Shown piece after piece: positions 38,101 to 49,998 of a stretch of DNA of 64,000 nt. Origin of the DNA: Bacillus sp. sid0103 (lineage in GTDB: Bacteria; Bacillota; Bacilli; Bacillales_B; DSM-18226); NCBI RefSeq assembly GCF_019219025.1, contig NZ_JAHUWN010000001.1:62001-126000 (forward strand). The letters run 5' to 3'. The position numbers and the translations under genes are program-made. Positions within the stretch are counted from its first letter, which is position 1, and every line of letters begins with the position of its first letter. The notes below the pieces were generated by a model that was not told the DNA's origin, ran no database searches, and was given only the letters and a program-made list of their open reading frames with translations.

Positions 38101-39434
38101 TCAATAATTGTGTTATACACGGCAGAGAGTCCAGTCGTTTCAACGTCAAATACAACAAAAGTATCCTCTGTAAGCAATCGGTGGGCGTCATTATAAGCAA
38201 TTGGCACCCCATCATCTACTAAATTCACTTCAACGCCATAAAGAATTTTAATATCATTCTTCTTCCCTGCACCAAATGCCTCAGGAAAGGATTGGGCAAC
38301 GGCGTGGTCGGTTACGGCAATCGCTTTATGCCCCCATTTTTTAGCCTGGGCAATCAGCACACTAACAGGCGTTACAGCATCCATTTGACTCATTGGGGTA
38401 TGAAGATGCAGCTCAACCCGTTTTTCATCTTCTGGTGCAGTATCTTTTCGACCTGCCGGTTTAATTTCATTAATATCATTACCGATCATAACTAGGTCAC
38501 GAACAAATGTATCATTTTGAATGCTTCCTCGGACTTTTACCCACATACCTTTCTTGACAAGTTGAAATAGAGCAGCATCCTCTTTATCTCGTGAAAACAT
38601 TTTTACCATGATGGAGCTAGTATAATCTGTTATTTTAAAGGTTAGCAATGAACGACCGCTCCTGAGTTCGCGAATCTCGGCATCAAAGATATACCCTTCC
38701 ACCGCTATTCTTCTTTCTTCATCGACAATATCAATCAAACTGCGGAAGTCGTTATTATCTTTAATGGTAAGACCAATCGTAAGCGGTCCTGATGGTACTT
38801 CACCTGAAGCTTGATCCTTTTCCGCTTCTTTCTTCTGCAATTCCACCATTGCTTGAAGTCCACGTTCTTGATCTTCTTTCTGTTTGGCAAGTAAAAATTG
38901 TTGGTATTCATCGCTTTTCTCTACATTTTTCAGTTCCGTCTCAATTGAAAGACTAGGAAAACCGAACGATTGATATATTTTTGAGATAATCTCCCCATAT
39001 TTCCGTTTTAACGCAAGGCCCTCTGTTTCGTTCCGAACGTTAATCGTTAGTTTATTTCCATTCACTTCAGGGAGTTGTTCATGTAACAGTTTTAAAAGCG
39101 GAGGGGCAATCCCATCTATTTGCTGAATACTATAACTCCAATATTCACGTATTAATTCAGTTGTTAGGGTTTGATTTTCTACTTGAATATGGAAAGAAAT
39201 GGTGGCTATATTTGAAAATGTTCGTTCAAGTTGTGTCGTAAAAAGAACATAGATATTGTAAGGAAGGATCTTTTCAAATAAAAATTGAAAATGCCACTTT
39301 CTATTCTTTTTTTCAACTAATAATCTATCTATTTGCGCATTATTAAAATGCACTACAACAGCATCCTCGATTAATTGCAGCTGCTGGAGTAAGAGTTGGA
39401 ATCGCTCTTTTTTGCCTATGGCATGTTCGCTCAT
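35109..39434 (-). CDS. polC: DNA polymerase III alpha subunit, PolC type
   Basis: The replicative polymerase with built-in proofreading. 1441 residues: N-terminal domains, an OB fold (about 240-330), a PHP domain split by the DEDDh exonuclease ([13 protein letters not shown] near 418-430), a four-cysteine zinc site (CPTC and CPQC around 915-945), and the catalytic polymerase motif [12 protein letters not shown] nearby. The C-terminus ends in a QLSLF clamp-binding motif. The ATG at 39434 (MSEHAIG) follows GGGAGAGAG; an upstream in-frame start at 39449 lacks a site. It is downstream of proS and followed by its own terminator. Confidence 0.97.
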   Translation of the reverse strand: MSEHAIGKKERFQLLLQQLQLIEDAVVVHFNNAQIDRLLVEKKNRKWHFQFLFEKILPYNIYVLFTTQLERTFSNIATISFHIQVENQTLTTELIREYWSYSIQQIDGIAPPLLKLLHEQLPEVNGNKLTINVRNETEGLALKRKYGEIISKIYQSFGFPSLSIETELKNVEKSDEYQQFLLAKQKEDQERGLQAMVELQKKEAEKDQASGEVPSGPLTIGLTIKDNNDFRSLIDIVDEERRIAVEGYIFDAEIRELRSGRSLLTFKITDYTSSIMVKMFSRDKEDAALFQLVKKGMWVKVRGSIQNDTFVRDLVMIGNDINEIKPAGRKDTAPEDEKRVELHLHTPMSQMDAVTPVSVLIAQAKKWGHKAIAVTDHAVAQSFPEAFGAGKKNDIKILYGVEVNLVDDGVPIAYNDAHRLLTEDTFVVFDVETTGLSAVYNTIIELAAVKIRDGEIIDRFESFANPHHRLSATTINLTGITDDMVQTAPEIAEVLRNFSEWVGDAVLVAHNASFDMGFLNVGYQKIGFDKANNPVIDTLELGRFLYPEMKNHRLNTLAKKFDIELTQHHRAIYDAEATGYLLLKMLKDSLEKGIEYHDQFNDNMGKGNAYQRARPYHCTLLAQTQAGLKNLFKLVSISHINYFYRVPRLPRSVLQKYREGILVGSGCNKGEVFEGMMQKSPEEVEGAARFYDYIEVMPKEVNAPLIEMELVSDEKAMEDIIAKIVNLGEKLGLPVVATGNVHYLNENDKIYRKILINSQGGANPLNRHELPDVHFRTTNEMLDAFSFLGKEKAKEIVVTNTNKIADMIEVIKPIKDDLYTPKIEGADEEMREMSYAMAHRIYGDNLPEIVEARLEKELKSIIGHGFAVIYLISHKLVKKSLDDGYLVGSRGSVGSSLVATMTEITEVNPLPPHYVCPTCKHSEFFNDGSVGSGFDLPDKDCPQCGGKYHKDGHDIPFETFLGFKGDKVPDIDLNFSGEYQPRAHNYTKVLFGEEYVYRAGTIGTVADKTAFGYVKAYQQDNNLQLRGAEVERLASGCTGVKRTTGQHPGGIIVIPDYMDVYDFSPIQFPADDRNSEWKTTHFDFHSIHDNVLKLDILGHDDPTVIRMLQDLSGMDPKTIPTDDPEVMKIFSGTESLGVTEQQIMCKTGTLGIPEFGTRFVRQMLEDTKPTTFSELVQISGLSHGTDVWLGNAQELIHNQTCNLSEVIGCRDDIMVYLIYQGLDPSFAFKIMESVRKGKGLSEEMEEEMRKNEVPEWYIDSCKKIKYMFPKAHAAAYVLMAVRIAYFKVHLPLLYYAAYFTVRAEDFDIEAMSRGPEAIRAKIEEINAKGLEASNKEKNLLTVLELALEMTQRGFVFQNYDLYKSSASEFTIEGNTLIPPFNSIPGLGTNAAYNIVKARESGEFLSKEDLQQRGKVSKTILEYLDKQGCLTSLPEQNQLSLF

Positions 39435-39574
39435 CGTTCTCTCTCCCATCTATTTAAAAATCACTATTCTTATTTCTCGTCAAAAAATAATTATATCATA
39501 TGAGTTGAATGGATTCGGCTTTATTCGACAGAAAAAATTCTCCAGTTTAGTAAAATAATTTTCTTTCTTAACAA

Positions 39575-39598
39575 GAATAAGGGCCGTGGTAACGGCCC
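39575..39598 (-). terminator. Terminator of proS
   Basis: A seven-base-pair GC-rich stem (GGGCCGT with ACGGCCC, loop GGTA) is followed on the minus strand by TTATTCTTGTT. Confidence 0.65.
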
Positions 39599-39608
39599 CT
39601 ATCATAAA

Positions 39609-41312
39609 TTAAAGGGTGCGAAGCAATGATGTAATTTTATCCAGAAGTTCATCTTTATGCACTTCGAAAACTTCACTTGTTTTGCGAACTTTTACTTCAA
39701 TAATGCCTTCTGTTGCTTTTTTTCCGACAGTTAAACGGATCGGCAAACCTATTAGATCAGAATCGGCGAATTTTACCCCTGGCCGTTCTTGGCGATCATC
39801 ATACAATACTTCAAAGCGATTACTTTGTAATTCCTGGTATAGTGTTTCCGAAAGTTCACGTTGAATTGAATCTTTGATATTGACTGCGATTAAATGAAGT
39901 TGATATGGAGCAATATTTGCCGGCCAAACTATGCCTTTATCGTCATTGCCCTGTTCTGCAATAGCGGCTACCGTCCTCGAAACACCAATTCCATAGCAGC
40001 CCATAATCATGTGCTGCGATCTTCCATTTTCGTCAAGATAAACTGCATCCATTGCCTCACTATAGCGGGTTCCAAGCTTAAATACATGCCCCACTTCAAT
40101 TCCTTTTGCAAACGCAATCGTACCTTCACCGTCTGGAGATGGATCCCCTTCTTGAATAAAGCGGAGATCCGCGAACCTGCTCACTTCAAAGTCGCGGCTA
40201 GGATTTACGTTGATATAATGATAGTCTTCTTCATTTGCCCCACATACTCCATTGACAATGAAATCTACAGCATGATCCGCAACTACTTCTACATTCTTAA
40301 CCCCAATCGGACCAAGTGAACCGACCGTGCACGATAGTATTTCTTTCGTTTCTTCATGACTGGCTAATTCGACTGTGCCAGCTTCAAAAAGGTTTTTTAG
40401 TTTTATATCGTTCACCTCATGATCACCTCGAACTAGAACAAGCACAAATTGGTCATCAATCTTAAACAGCAGTGATTTAATACATGTTTCAGCCGATACA
40501 TTTAGGAATTTTGAAACATCTGCAATCGATTTTTGGTTATTTGTTTCGACTCTTTCTAATGGCTCAGGCGACGCTTCACTACGCTTGTAGTTGATATTTA
40601 CTGGCGCCATTTCAATATTAGCTGCATAGGTGGATGTATCAGAATACGCAATCGTGTCCTCACCAACATCAGACAATACCATAAATTCATGTGTATCTTT
40701 GCCACCCATTGCACCTGAATCAGCTATAACTGCGCGGAAGTTCAAACCACAGCGGCTAAATATATTGGAATAGGCTTGAAAAAGCTTTTGATAGACAGCG
40801 TCGAGGCTATCGTTTGAGGAATGAAAGGAATATGCATCCTTCATTACAAATTCCCGACCGCGTAGAAGCCCAAAACGAGGCCGCTTTTCATCGCGAAATT
40901 TTGTTTGAATTTGATATAAAGTCAGTGGCAGTCGTTTATACGATTTCACCTCATCACGAACCAAGCCGGTGATAACTTCCTCATGGGTGGCACCGAGTGC
41001 AAATTCACGATTATGTCGATCGTTTAATCTCATTAATTCAGGACCATATGTATACCAACGACCTGATTCTTGCCATAGTTCCGCTTGCTGTAAGGCAGGC
41101 ATCAGTAATTCAACTGCCCCAGCATTGTCCATTTCTTCGCGAACTATTGTTTCAACTTTTTGAAGAACTCGTTTGCCAAGTGGCAAAAAGCTATAGATTC
41201 CACTAGCATTTTGGCGGATATACCCAGCTTTAAGTAATAATTGATGGCTCTTTATGTCTGCGTCTGCAGGGACTTCCCTTAAAGTAGGAATTAACGTTTG
41301 ACTTTGTTTCAT
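39609..41312 (-). CDS. proS: Prolyl-tRNA synthetase, bacterial type
   Basis: Class II aminoacyl-tRNA synthetase of 567 residues. Motif 2 is in [18 protein letters not shown] (about 128-150). The bacterial-type editing insertion (about 230-390) lies before motif 3 ([14 protein letters not shown] near 440). An anticodon-binding domain forms the C-terminus. The insertion marks it as the bacterial, editing-competent form. The ATG follows AAAGAGGTG. No T-box leader is seen in the 76-bp upstream gap, so it is probably transcribed with rasP. Confidence 0.96.
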   Translation of the reverse strand: MKQSQTLIPTLREVPADADIKSHQLLLKAGYIRQNASGIYSFLPLGKRVLQKVETIVREEMDNAGAVELLMPALQQAELWQESGRWYTYGPELMRLNDRHNREFALGATHEEVITGLVRDEVKSYKRLPLTLYQIQTKFRDEKRPRFGLLRGREFVMKDAYSFHSSNDSLDAVYQKLFQAYSNIFSRCGLNFRAVIADSGAMGGKDTHEFMVLSDVGEDTIAYSDTSTYAANIEMAPVNINYKRSEASPEPLERVETNNQKSIADVSKFLNVSAETCIKSLLFKIDDQFVLVLVRGDHEVNDIKLKNLFEAGTVELASHEETKEILSCTVGSLGPIGVKNVEVVADHAVDFIVNGVCGANEEDYHYINVNPSRDFEVSRFADLRFIQEGDPSPDGEGTIAFAKGIEVGHVFKLGTRYSEAMDAVYLDENGRSQHMIMGCYGIGVSRTVAAIAEQGNDDKGIVWPANIAPYQLHLIAVNIKDSIQRELSETLYQELQSNRFEVLYDDRQERPGVKFADSDLIGLPIRLTVGKKATEGIIEVKVRKTSEVFEVHKDELLDKITSLLRTL

Positions 41313-41348
41313 TTAAGGCACCTCTTTACTTCATTTTCTCCAAAATGA

Positions 41349-41375
41349 GACCCCCGTTAAATTTTAACAGGGGCT
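41349..41375 (-). terminator. Hairpin between rasP and proS (partial terminator)
   Basis: A stem formed by CCCCCGTTAA and TTAACAGGGG with flanking pairs is followed on the minus strand by TCTCATTTTGG. The T-run is broken, so it may be leaky. Confidence 0.55.
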
Positions 41376-41388
41376 TTTATAATCCTTA

Positions 41389-42648
41389 TTACAAGAAAAA
41401 TCTTTGAATATCATTCCACGTTACAACAAGCATGAGCAACATTAGGAGGGCAAATCCAATAAAATGAACCATCCCTTCCTTTTGACGGTCAATCGGCTTG
41501 CCTCTGACAGCTTCAACAGCAAAAAACATCAATCTTCCGCCATCAAGAGCAGGAATTGGCAATAAGTTCATAATTCCTAAGTTAATGCTTAATATCCCGG
41601 CCCATTTCATTAAATAAAAAATACCTGATTTAGCAACAGAATCAGTTGCTTGATAAATCCCAACCGGACCAGATAAAGCATCAATTGAAAATTGCCCTGT
41701 TACTAATTTACCTACCATCACAAAAATTTGTTTAGTCCAGAAATAGGTTTCTGTGAATCCAGCTTTAATCGCTTGAATAGGTGATTTCTCAACAGGACTA
41801 TAGACACCGATAAGCCCGATTTTTTTACCTTCTACCGTTTTTTCAATTGGGGTTACAGTGATATCTAACTCCTTATTGTCACGGCGAATAGAAAAATCAA
41901 GTTTTTCATTTGGGTTTTTGCGAATGACCTCCACAACATCAGACCAGCTTGATATTTCTGAACCATTGATTGTCTGAATTAAGTCACCTTTTTTTAGACC
42001 TGCAGCCATTGCTGCCCCATCCGGAGTTATTTCACCTAGTTTAGGTTCATTCGTAGGAACACCCTGTATAAAAGCAATAATAATAAATACAATGAATGCA
42101 AGCACAAAATTCATCATCGGACCAGCAAATATCGCCATGGTCCTTTGGGCTAAGGTTTTTGAACCAAATTGACGATCAATTGGAGCTAACTGTGATTCGA
42201 CCCCATTTTCAACAATGACTGCTTTTGGGTCAATGATAAAGGTTTTTAATTCTTCATCATCATCGTCAGGGAATCCTTTAATGATTAAATCCTTTTCAAT
42301 ATCAGCATATTCCACTTCAACAATCCGACAATTTGGAAACTTTTCTTTATTATTTAAGATGATTTTATTAACTTTTTCATCCTTATCAAACAACAAGCCA
42401 ACTCGATATCCAGGCTTGATTTCAATCATCTCTGGGTCTTCACCAGCCATACGGACAAATCCGCCAATTGGCAGTAAGCGAATGGTATAGGTTGTCTCCC
42501 CTTTTTTATGAGAAAATACCTTTGGACCAAAACCTATTGCAAACTCACGGCATAAAATACCTGCCCTTTTTGCGAAAATCAAATGACCTAATTCATGGAA
42601 GAATACAAGTGCGCCAAAAATCACAATAAAGGCAATAACTGTAGTCAA
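41389..42648 (-). CDS. rasP: Site-2 intramembrane zinc metalloprotease RasP/RseP
   Basis: Cuts membrane-spanning anti-sigma factors and signal-peptide remnants within the bilayer. 419 residues: the HELGH zinc motif lies in the first membrane helix (residues 18-22), a PDZ domain sits in the middle (about 190-270), and the second active-site motif LLPIPALDGGRL is near 360. Four hydrophobic segments are visible. The start is a TTG at 42648 seven bases after AGGTGG. It lies 17 bp after dxr, in the uppS-cdsA-dxr-rasP-proS cluster. Confidence 0.95.
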   Translation of the reverse strand: MTTVIAFIVIFGALVFFHELGHLIFAKRAGILCREFAIGFGPKVFSHKKGETTYTIRLLPIGGFVRMAGEDPEMIEIKPGYRVGLLFDKDEKVNKIILNNKEKFPNCRIVEVEYADIEKDLIIKGFPDDDDEELKTFIIDPKAVIVENGVESQLAPIDRQFGSKTLAQRTMAIFAGPMMNFVLAFIVFIIIAFIQGVPTNEPKLGEITPDGAAMAAGLKKGDLIQTINGSEISSWSDVVEVIRKNPNEKLDFSIRRDNKELDITVTPIEKTVEGKKIGLIGVYSPVEKSPIQAIKAGFTETYFWTKQIFVMVGKLVTGQFSIDALSGPVGIYQATDSVAKSGIFYLMKWAGILSINLGIMNLLPIPALDGGRLMFFAVEAVRGKPIDRQKEGMVHFIGFALLMLLMLVVTWNDIQRFFL

Positions 42649-42665
42649 AATAAAACCACCTTTTT

Positions 42666-43808
42666 TTATAGGAGTGAACGTACATACTCTCTTGTTTCTT
42701 TATCTATCTCTTGGATTGCTGCCAGACTAGGGTGAGCTACGGTTTGGTGAGCGGTTAATGCCATTTCAATCAAATCTTCAATTTGTAAGAAATGAATTTT
42801 TCCGTCTAGAAATGCTGCCACAGCCACTTCATTAGCAGCATTTAATACTGTAGGCATCGATCCCCCTTTTTTTCCTGCCTCATAAGCAAAACCAAGACAG
42901 CGGAATCTTGCAACATCCATCTCCTGAAAATGCAAACTTCCGATATTTGCTAAATTCAAACGCTTTGAGGTAGGCAATTCTAGGCGATCTGGATAGGTTA
43001 GTGCATATTGAATCGGCACTCTCATATCTGGTGTACCTAGTTGAGCAATAATACTGCTATCATGGAATTCAACCATTGAATGGATGATGCTTTCTTTATG
43101 AAGCAATACATCAATTTTTTCATACGGCATATCAAAAAGCCAGTGTGCCTCAATCACTTCCAAACCCTTGTTCATCATTGATGCGGAATCAATAGTGATT
43201 TTGGCTCCCATCGACCAATTCGGATGGTTTAATGCTTGTTCAACAGTCACATTTTTCAATTCTTGCCTGGTAAGATCCCGAAAACTTCCGCCAGAAGCTG
43301 TCAGGATTAATCTTTCAATATTTTTTTCTTTCTCCCCCTGCAAGGCTTGAAAAATGGCAGAATGCTCACTATCGACTGGAAGGAGTGGAACATTATTTCT
43401 TTTTGCAGCATCCATTACTAAATGACCTGCTGTAACAAGGGTTTCCTTATTAGCAATTGCAATGACTTTCCCACATTCAATGGCTTGCAGCGTCGGGTTT
43501 AAACCCACACTACCGAGAACGGCATTGACAAGGATATCAGCTTTTTCATAAACCGCAGTCTCAATTAGTCCTTCCTGACCAAATGTAAACTTAATTGTAG
43601 GAAATTCTGCTTTTAATGTATTACAGTCTTGATAGTCTTGTACAGAAACAAGCTCCGGTTGAAACTCAACTATCATCTTTCGAGCTAAATCGATGTTTTT
43701 ACCAACTGAAATGGCTGCCACACTAAATTCAGCGGGATGTTCACGAACAATATCTAACGTTTGGGTGCCAATTGATCCTGTTGCACCCAATAAACTAATT
43801 TTTTTCAA
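42666..43808 (-). CDS. dxr: 1-deoxy-D-xylulose-5-phosphate reductoisomerase
   Basis: The second step of the non-mevalonate isoprenoid pathway (called ispC in B. subtilis). 380 residues: NADPH loop [14 protein letters not shown] at the N-terminus, [11 protein letters not shown] with metal ligands around 147-155, and the flexible loop [10 protein letters not shown] near 170. The TTG at 43808 is used as start, with AGGAG ten bases upstream. It provides isoprenoid precursors for the undecaprenyl carrier made by UppS two genes upstream. Confidence 0.95.
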   Translation of the reverse strand: MKKISLLGATGSIGTQTLDIVREHPAEFSVAAISVGKNIDLARKMIVEFQPELVSVQDYQDCNTLKAEFPTIKFTFGQEGLIETAVYEKADILVNAVLGSVGLNPTLQAIECGKVIAIANKETLVTAGHLVMDAAKRNNVPLLPVDSEHSAIFQALQGEKEKNIERLILTASGGSFRDLTRQELKNVTVEQALNHPNWSMGAKITIDSASMMNKGLEVIEAHWLFDMPYEKIDVLLHKESIIHSMVEFHDSSIIAQLGTPDMRVPIQYALTYPDRLELPTSKRLNLANIGSLHFQEMDVARFRCLGFAYEAGKKGGSMPTVLNAANEVAVAAFLDGKIHFLQIEDLIEMALTAHQTVAHPSLAAIQEIDKETREYVRSLL

Positions 43809-43843
43809 TTAGAGTCAACTCCTAAATGTAAAGCGCATGCGTT

Positions 43844-44638
43844 TTAGATCCAAAGGTGAAACAGATGCAGCAAGGGCCAAACAAATAATAGGCTGTCAAA
43901 TCGATCAAGGATACCTCCATGGCCTGGAAGAATAGTACCAGAATCTTTGACATTAAAATGACGCTTAAAAGCGGATTCGACTAAATCACCGATTTGTCCA
44001 AAAACAGAAAGAACCACGGTAATGCCCATTAATGTTAAAAGGCCAACGTTTATGTTAGAAAAGATTGTAAAGAGTACACCGACTAGAACAGCACAGACGA
44101 TTCCGCCAATTGAACCTTCCACCGTTTTATTGGGACTAATTTCCGGCCAAAGCTTTGTCTTTCCTAGTGCCTTTCCAATAAAATATGCACCTGAATCTGT
44201 AGCCCAGATCATAAACAAGGAATACAAGATAAAGACGAGGCCGCCTTCTTGTCTTGTTTCATAAAAAAAGTAAAAACCAATTCCTACATAAATCGCAGAG
44301 AGGATTGAAAATGAAACATCTTCAAATGTAAATTGATTCTTTGTTATCACTGTAAAGGTTAATAACAATAGAATTAACGCAATACAAATTTCGATTTTTG
44401 AATAATAAAATGAATCTATTATGTGATGATACTCTTCCGGGAAGAGCAGCACCCATAGAAATAGAACTGATAATACACCATTTACCGAAAAAATATTAAG
44501 TTTTTTCATTTTCAATAATTCATACAAACCTATCGTCGCTAAAAAGTAAGTTAGCAATACCATTGGAAATCCACCATAGTAAACGATTGGCAAAAAAAGT
44601 GCAGCTGCGATGACTCCTGTTATAATTCTTTGCTTCAT
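43844..44638 (-). CDS. cdsA: Phosphatidate cytidylyltransferase
   Basis: An integral membrane enzyme making CDP-diacylglycerol for phospholipid synthesis. 264 residues with about seven to eight hydrophobic helices and the CDS signature near the C-terminus (SAFKRHFNVKDSG, LPGHGGILDRFDS). The ATG follows AAAGGTG. It sits 23 bp after uppS and 35 bp before dxr, the conserved order in Bacilli. Confidence 0.95.
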   Translation of the reverse strand: MKQRIITGVIAAALFLPIVYYGGFPMVLLTYFLATIGLYELLKMKKLNIFSVNGVLSVLFLWVLLFPEEYHHIIDSFYYSKIEICIALILLLLTFTVITKNQFTFEDVSFSILSAIYVGIGFYFFYETRQEGGLVFILYSLFMIWATDSGAYFIGKALGKTKLWPEISPNKTVEGSIGGIVCAVLVGVLFTIFSNINVGLLTLMGITVVLSVFGQIGDLVESAFKRHFNVKDSGTILPGHGGILDRFDSLLFVWPLLHLFHLWI

Positions 44639-44661
44639 ATATTTTCAACACCTTTTTTGTA

Positions 44662-45438
44662 CTAAATACCACCAAACCGACGCTGCCGTTTTTGGTATGT
44701 TTCAATTGCTTCAAGTAAATGTTCTTCACTAAAATCTGGCCATAACACATCTGTAAACCAAAACTCTGAGTATGCTAACTGCCAAAGCATAAAGTTACTT
44801 AGGCGGATTTCTCCACTAGTACGGATTAATAGGTCCGGGTCAGAAAAGTTGCCGGTCATTAAATAGGAAGAAAAAACTTTTTCGTCAAGGTCTGTCTCTT
44901 TTAGTTTACCACTTTTGCTATCATTTAAGACTTTCTTAACAGCATCAAGTATTTCCGCTCTACTCCCATAATTTAAAGCAAAGTTTAGGACTAACCCATC
45001 GTTATTTTTAGTATCCTCGATCGCTTTTTCGATTGCACGCATTGTATGTACGGGAAGTTGATCTTTATAGCCCATCATTCTCACCTGTACATTTTCTGCA
45101 ATCAAATCCGGAAGAAATGTACCTAAAAACTCATCTGGAAGACTCATTATAAATTCGACTTCATTCTTTGGTCGTTTCCAATTTTCAGTCGAGAATGCAT
45201 ATAACGTTAACGTTTTTATCCCAAGTTCATTTGCTAATTTCGTTGTTTTGCGGACTACTTTCATACCTTCGTGATGACCAGCAATCCTAGGTAATGCCCG
45301 TTTCTTAGCCCAACGCCCGTTTCCATCCATAATAATCGCCACATGTTCAGGAACAGGCAATTTTTTTATTTCATCTATTTTATTTCGGAGTGTGGAAGAG
45401 GTATTTCGGTTCTTCCCAAGCCTCATTTTATTAAACAT
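44662..45438 (-). CDS. uppS: Undecaprenyl diphosphate synthase (cis-prenyltransferase)
   Basis: Builds the C55 lipid carrier for cell-wall polymers. 258 residues: catalytic aspartate in IIMDGNGRWAKKR (Asp38), RIAGHHEGM, and the C-terminal RTSGEIRLSNFMLWQLAYSE. The ATG at 45438 follows GGAGC with an eight-base spacer. It opens the uppS-cdsA-dxr-rasP-proS block, 269 bp after frr. That gap has the frr terminator and AT-rich promoter DNA, with nothing else recognised. Confidence 0.95.
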   Translation of the reverse strand: MFNKMRLGKNRNTSSTLRNKIDEIKKLPVPEHVAIIMDGNGRWAKKRALPRIAGHHEGMKVVRKTTKLANELGIKTLTLYAFSTENWKRPKNEVEFIMSLPDEFLGTFLPDLIAENVQVRMMGYKDQLPVHTMRAIEKAIEDTKNNDGLVLNFALNYGSRAEILDAVKKVLNDSKSGKLKETDLDEKVFSSYLMTGNFSDPDLLIRTSGEIRLSNFMLWQLAYSEFWFTDVLWPDFSEEHLLEAIETYQKRQRRFGGI

Positions 45439-45674
45439 GACATTGCTCCTCTAATTAATTAATCATTTCCTCCGAAAATAAATCATCTATCAATTCCATT
45501 GAAGCGTGTGATGTTATGTAATGGACATTTCGGGGTAGCATGTTTTTATCTTACCAAAAAAGCATTAAGATATCTCTATAAATTAACTTATGTAAAATAG
45601 CAGGAATTAAGAATTATATTGAGACAACTTTCAAAATCCCTCAAAAAATCTAATATTTACTAATAAAAATAGTG

Positions 45675-45697
45675 AAAAACCCCCTATACAGAGGGTT
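45675..45697 (-). terminator. Terminator of frr
   Basis: An eight-base-pair stem with one G-U (AACCCCCT with AGAGGGTT) is followed on the minus strand by TTTTCAC, just past the frr stop. Confidence 0.7.
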
Positions 45698-45707
45698 CAT
45701 TAATTCA

Positions 45708-46265
45708 TTATACTTCCATAATTTCTTTTTCTTTATCTTTAGTGATTTGGTCAATTTTACTAATGTATTCATCAGTTATCTTTTGAATATCATCAGAATG
45801 CCCGCGAAGACTGTCTTCGGTAATCTCACCATTCTTTTCTAACTTTTTCAAATCGTCGTTACCGTCTCGACGGATATTACGGATTGCTACTTTCGCTTCT
45901 TCTGAATACTTTTTAACCAACTTAACTAATTCTTTCCGGCGCTCCTCAGTCAATTGTGGGATCGCAAGTCGGATTACCATTCCATCATTAGTTGGATTTA
46001 ATCCCAAATCGGATTTGAGAATGGCTTTTTCAATATCACCAAGAACGGATTTATCATATGGTTGAATGACAATTAGTCTAGCTTCAGGTGTTGTAATTCC
46101 AGCCATTTGATTGACAGGAGTAGGTGCACCATAATAATCGATGGTAATTCTATCCAGCAACGATGCGCTTGCTCTTCCGGCACGGATACTTGCAAGCTCA
46201 CGTGAATAAGACTGAATCGCCTTTGTCATACGATCTTTAATGGTAGAAATGACCTGTTTCGGCAT
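45708..46265 (-). CDS. frr: Ribosome recycling factor
   Basis: Splits post-termination ribosomes together with EF-G. 185 residues, with the RRF helices [19 protein letters not shown] and [17 protein letters not shown]. Its ATG shares one base with the pyrH stop (TAATG), so it is translationally coupled to pyrH. Confidence 0.96.
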   Translation of the reverse strand: MPKQVISTIKDRMTKAIQSYSRELASIRAGRASASLLDRITIDYYGAPTPVNQMAGITTPEARLIVIQPYDKSVLGDIEKAILKSDLGLNPTNDGMVIRLAIPQLTEERRKELVKLVKKYSEEAKVAIRNIRRDGNDDLKKLEKNGEITEDSLRGHSDDIQKITDEYISKIDQITKDKEKEIMEV

Positions 46266-46990
46266 TAATGTTTCCCCCTAACAATTGTTCCTATTTTTTC
46301 ACCCATAACGGCTCGTTTAATATTCCCCTGTTCCATAATTGAGAAAACAATCAATGGAATATCATTGTCCATACATAAAGAGGAAGCAGTAGAATCCATG
46401 ACCGCTAATCCTTCTTTAAGAACATCAAGGAAAGAAAGATCTTCATATTTGGTAGCATTCGCATCTAACCGAGGGTCAGCAGAGTATACACCATCAACAT
46501 TATTTTTCGCCATCAATATTACTTCGGCATCAATTTCCGCTGCTCGTAATGCAGCCGTTGTATCAGTTGAGAAATATGGATTCCCCGTACCAGCCGCAAA
46601 AATGACTACCCGTTTTTTTTCTAAGTGCCTAATCGCACGACGTCTAATATATGGCTCTGCCACTTGGCGCATTTCAATCGACGTTTGCACTCGCGATTCA
46701 ATACCCAAATGTTCCAAGCTATCTTGTAAAGCTAAAGAATTCATTACGGTTGCAAGCATTCCCATATAATCGGCAGTTGCCCGATCCATACCCATTTCAC
46801 TGCCAATTTTACCACGCCAAATGTTACCGCCGCCAACCACGACAGCAACTTCTACACCAAGTTCTGCTATTTCTTTCACTTGAATAGCAATCGATTTAAT
46901 CACTGAAGGTTTAATTCCAAAGCTCGATTCACCTGCAAGTGCTTCACCGCTCAACTTTAATACTACGCGTTTGTACTTAGGACCGCTCAT
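46265..46990 (-). CDS. pyrH: UMP kinase
   Basis: Phosphorylates UMP to UDP; a hexameric amino-acid-kinase-fold enzyme unrelated to eukaryotic UMP kinase. About 241 residues: [14 protein letters not shown] at the start, [11 protein letters not shown] near 55-65, and [19 protein letters not shown] near 128-146. The ATG at 46990 has GGAGG seven bases upstream; an ATG at 47002 overlaps that ribosome binding site and is unlikely. Preceded by the tsf terminator and coupled to frr. Confidence 0.95.
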   Translation of the reverse strand: MSGPKYKRVVLKLSGEALAGESSFGIKPSVIKSIAIQVKEIAELGVEVAVVVGGGNIWRGKIGSEMGMDRATADYMGMLATVMNSLALQDSLEHLGIESRVQTSIEMRQVAEPYIRRRAIRHLEKKRVVIFAAGTGNPYFSTDTTAALRAAEIDAEVILMAKNNVDGVYSADPRLDANATKYEDLSFLDVLKEGLAVMDSTASSLCMDNDIPLIVFSIMEQGNIKRAVMGEKIGTIVRGKH

Positions 46991-47023
46991 ATAAACCTCC
47001 ATTTTATGTATTTATTTCTTTTT

Positions 47024-47047
47024 AAAAAAGGGAACACACAGTGTCCC
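47024..47047 (-). terminator. Terminator of tsf
   Basis: A seven-base-pair stem with a bulged A (GGG-ACAC with GTGT-CCC) is followed on the minus strand by six Ts. It separates rpsB-tsf from pyrH-frr. Confidence 0.75.
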
Positions 47048-47095
47048 CTATTTAATAACTATTTCAGTAATATTCCCTAAAAGAATATTTGCCGA

Positions 47096-47977
47096 TTATT
47101 TTTTAATTTGATTCATAACTTCTTCTGCAAAGTTATCTTCACGTTTTTCGATACCTTCTCCTACTTCGTAACGAACGAATTCACGGATTGTAGCACCTTT
47201 AGATTCAACAAATTGACGTACCTTTTGATCAGGGTTTTTAACAAAAGTTTGGTCAAGAACACAAACATCTTCGAAATATTTTCCAAGGCGGCCTTCAACC
47301 ATTTTTTCAACGATTTTTGCTGGCTTGCCTTCGTTTAGTGCTTGTTGTGTTAATACTTGACGCTCATGCTCAACTTCTTCTTGTGATACTTGGTCACGAG
47401 ATACATATTTTGGCTTAAGTGCAGCAATATGCATTGAAACATCTTTCGCAGCGTCTGCATCTGTTGTACCTTCAAGAACAGATAACACAGAAATACGGCC
47501 ACCCATGTGAATGTACGCACCAAATGCATCGTTGTCTGTTTTTGATAAGATTGCAAAACGACGAAGAGTTAATTTTTCACCAATCTTAGCAATAGCAGCA
47601 TTGATATGGTCTGCTACAGTAGCACCGTTTTCCATTGTTTGTGCTGATGCTTCTTCAACAGTCGATGGCTTTTTGCTTAAAAGATGTGCAGCTAATTCTT
47701 TTACAAGCGCTTGGAAAGCTTCGTTTTTCGCAACAAAGTCAGTCTCAGAGTTCACTTCTAGGATAACTGCATCGTTACCTTCAGTTACAACATAAGTTAA
47801 TCCTTCTGCAGCAATACGGTCACCTTTTTTAGCAGCAGATGCAATCCCTTTTTCACGTAAGAAGTCGATTGCTTTGTCCATATCACCATCAGTTTCCGTT
47901 AATGCTTTTTTACAATCCAACATACCTGCACCAGTTTTTTCACGTAATTCTTTTACCATTTGAGCAGTAATTGCCAT
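47096..47977 (-). CDS. tsf: Elongation factor Ts
   Basis: Nucleotide exchange factor for EF-Tu. 293 residues: N-terminal UBA-like domain (1-55, [19 protein letters not shown]), then [11 protein letters not shown] and the dimerisation core. The ATG follows AAAGGAGG. It is 140 bp after rpsB with a terminator-like hairpin between, allowing differential expression. Confidence 0.96.
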   Translation of the reverse strand: MAITAQMVKELREKTGAGMLDCKKALTETDGDMDKAIDFLREKGIASAAKKGDRIAAEGLTYVVTEGNDAVILEVNSETDFVAKNEAFQALVKELAAHLLSKKPSTVEEASAQTMENGATVADHINAAIAKIGEKLTLRRFAILSKTDNDAFGAYIHMGGRISVLSVLEGTTDADAAKDVSMHIAALKPKYVSRDQVSQEEVEHERQVLTQQALNEGKPAKIVEKMVEGRLGKYFEDVCVLDQTFVKNPDQKVRQFVESKGATIREFVRYEVGEGIEKREDNFAEEVMNQIKK

Positions 47978-48062
47978 AATGTAAATTCCTCCTTTATTTT
48001 ACTATGTATCCATATCTTAGCCAATGACAGCTAATATAAAACTTTCTAGAAAAAACCTTCTT

Positions 48063-48100
48063 AAAAAAAGGTGATAAAGGGTCTCCCTCTTATCACCTTT
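48063..48100 (-). terminator. Terminator or attenuator after rpsB
   Basis: An 11-bp stem (AAAGGTGATAA with TTATCACCTTT) topped by a GGG-TCT-CCC stem is followed on the minus strand by seven Ts. It is strong, so tsf expression needs readthrough or its own promoter. Confidence 0.85.
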
Positions 48101-48117
48101 TCATTTAATCACTTAAA

Positions 48118-48914
<797 letters not shown>

Positions 48915-48935
48915 TGTGTATTAACACCATGAAAT

Positions 48936-48964
48936 AATATAGCATATGTAAAACTAACAATCAA
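48936..48964 (-). promoter_or_regulatory. Predicted sigma-A promoter of rpsB
   Basis: On the minus strand TTGATT, 17 bases, then TATATT. The start site would be near 48929, giving a leader of about 107 bases that includes the stem-loop structure. Confidence 0.6.
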
Positions 48965-48984
48965 GCATTACTTTATAAAAAAAT

Positions 48985-49061
48985 GGCTGTGTTATAACTG
49001 AATGTTGATTTCCGCTCCAATCAACATAGTTAGAAAATCAATAATGAGCCTTAACAAAGCC
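48985..49061 (+). repeat. Repeat family A, short form, copy 5
   Basis: A 77-bp element with inverted ends GGCTGTGTTATAA and TTAACAAAGCC and inner arms TGTTGATTTCCGCTCCAATCAACA. The GC-rich centre is absent, and the palindrome at the middle is nearly perfect. Confidence 0.8.
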
Positions 49062-49092
49062 AAAAATAAAATCCCCAGCGAAGCCAGGGATT
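49062..49092 (-). terminator. Terminator of codY (clpQ-clpY-codY operon)
   Basis: A nine-base-pair stem with G-U pairs (AATCCCCAG with the CCAGGGATT side) is followed on the minus strand by TTTATTTTTG. It abuts repeat copy 5. Confidence 0.75.
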
Positions 49093-49100
49093 CGTTATGA

Positions 49101-49880
49101 TTAATTTGCTCTTAATTTATCCAATTCAATCAAAAACTTATCATTTAAAACTTTAATATACGTTCCTTTCATACCAAGGGAACGTGATTCAATTACTCCA
49201 GCACTCTCAAGTTTTCTTAGTGCGTTAACGATTACCGAACGAGTAATACCAACACGGTCAGCAATTTTAGAAGCAACCAATAAGCCCTCACGGCCATTAA
49301 GCTCTTCAAAAATATGCTCGATCGCTTCAAGTTCGCTATATGATAATGAACTAATCGCCATTTGAACAACCGCTTTACTTCTTGCTTCTTCTTCAATTTC
49401 TTCTGACTTTTCACGAAGAATTTCCATTCCGACAACTGTTGCACCATACTCTGCAAGGATTAAATCATCATCTTGGAATTTCGACTCTAATCTTGCAAGG
49501 ATAAGTGTTCCAAGACGTTCCCCGCCACCAATAATAGGAACAATGGTTGTTAAACCGGTACGGAATAGGTCTCTGTTCTCAACAGGAAAGGCAGTATATT
49601 GGCTTTCAATATCAAGATTTGAAGAGGTTTCTTGGATATTAAATAACCCTAGTGTATATTCTTCAGGGAATTGACGATCCTCAAACATTTTTTTCATTCT
49701 TTCGTTTTCAATTTGTTGGTAAATTGAAAAACCAAGAAGTTTACCGCGACGGCTCACAATGTACACATTAGCTTCAATTGTTTCACTTAATGTCTCAGAC
49801 ATTTCTTTAAAGTTAACTGGTTTTCCAGCAGCCTTTTGCAATAATACGTTAATCCTTCTAGTTTTGGTAAGTAAATCCAT
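49101..49880 (-). CDS. codY: Global nutrient regulator CodY
   Basis: A GTP- and branched-chain-amino-acid-sensing repressor. 259 residues: N-terminal GAF domain (about 1-155, with FPVENRDLF and [18 protein letters not shown]) and a C-terminal winged helix (about 185-250, [20 protein letters not shown]). The sequence is very close to other Bacillus CodY proteins, so DNA specificity should be the same. The ATG follows AGGAGG. It ends the clpQ-clpY-codY transcript. Confidence 0.97.
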   Translation of the reverse strand: MDLLTKTRRINVLLQKAAGKPVNFKEMSETLSETIEANVYIVSRRGKLLGFSIYQQIENERMKKMFEDRQFPEEYTLGLFNIQETSSNLDIESQYTAFPVENRDLFRTGLTTIVPIIGGGERLGTLILARLESKFQDDDLILAEYGATVVGMEILREKSEEIEEEARSKAVVQMAISSLSYSELEAIEHIFEELNGREGLLVASKIADRVGITRSVIVNALRKLESAGVIESRSLGMKGTYIKVLNDKFLIELDKLRAN

Positions 49881-49998
49881 CTGTTCTTCCTCCTAATTAA
49901 CTATAACCATTATTAAATTTTATTCAATCACAAATTCTACATGTTAGGGTATTTAATAAATGAACATATCTCAAAAATCGAAAATCCAACGTTCATTT

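Noticed and set aside
41313..41388. Possible T-box leader for proS
   Set aside because: The 76-bp gap has only a simple hairpin and no room for a T-box stem I, specifier loop or antiterminator.
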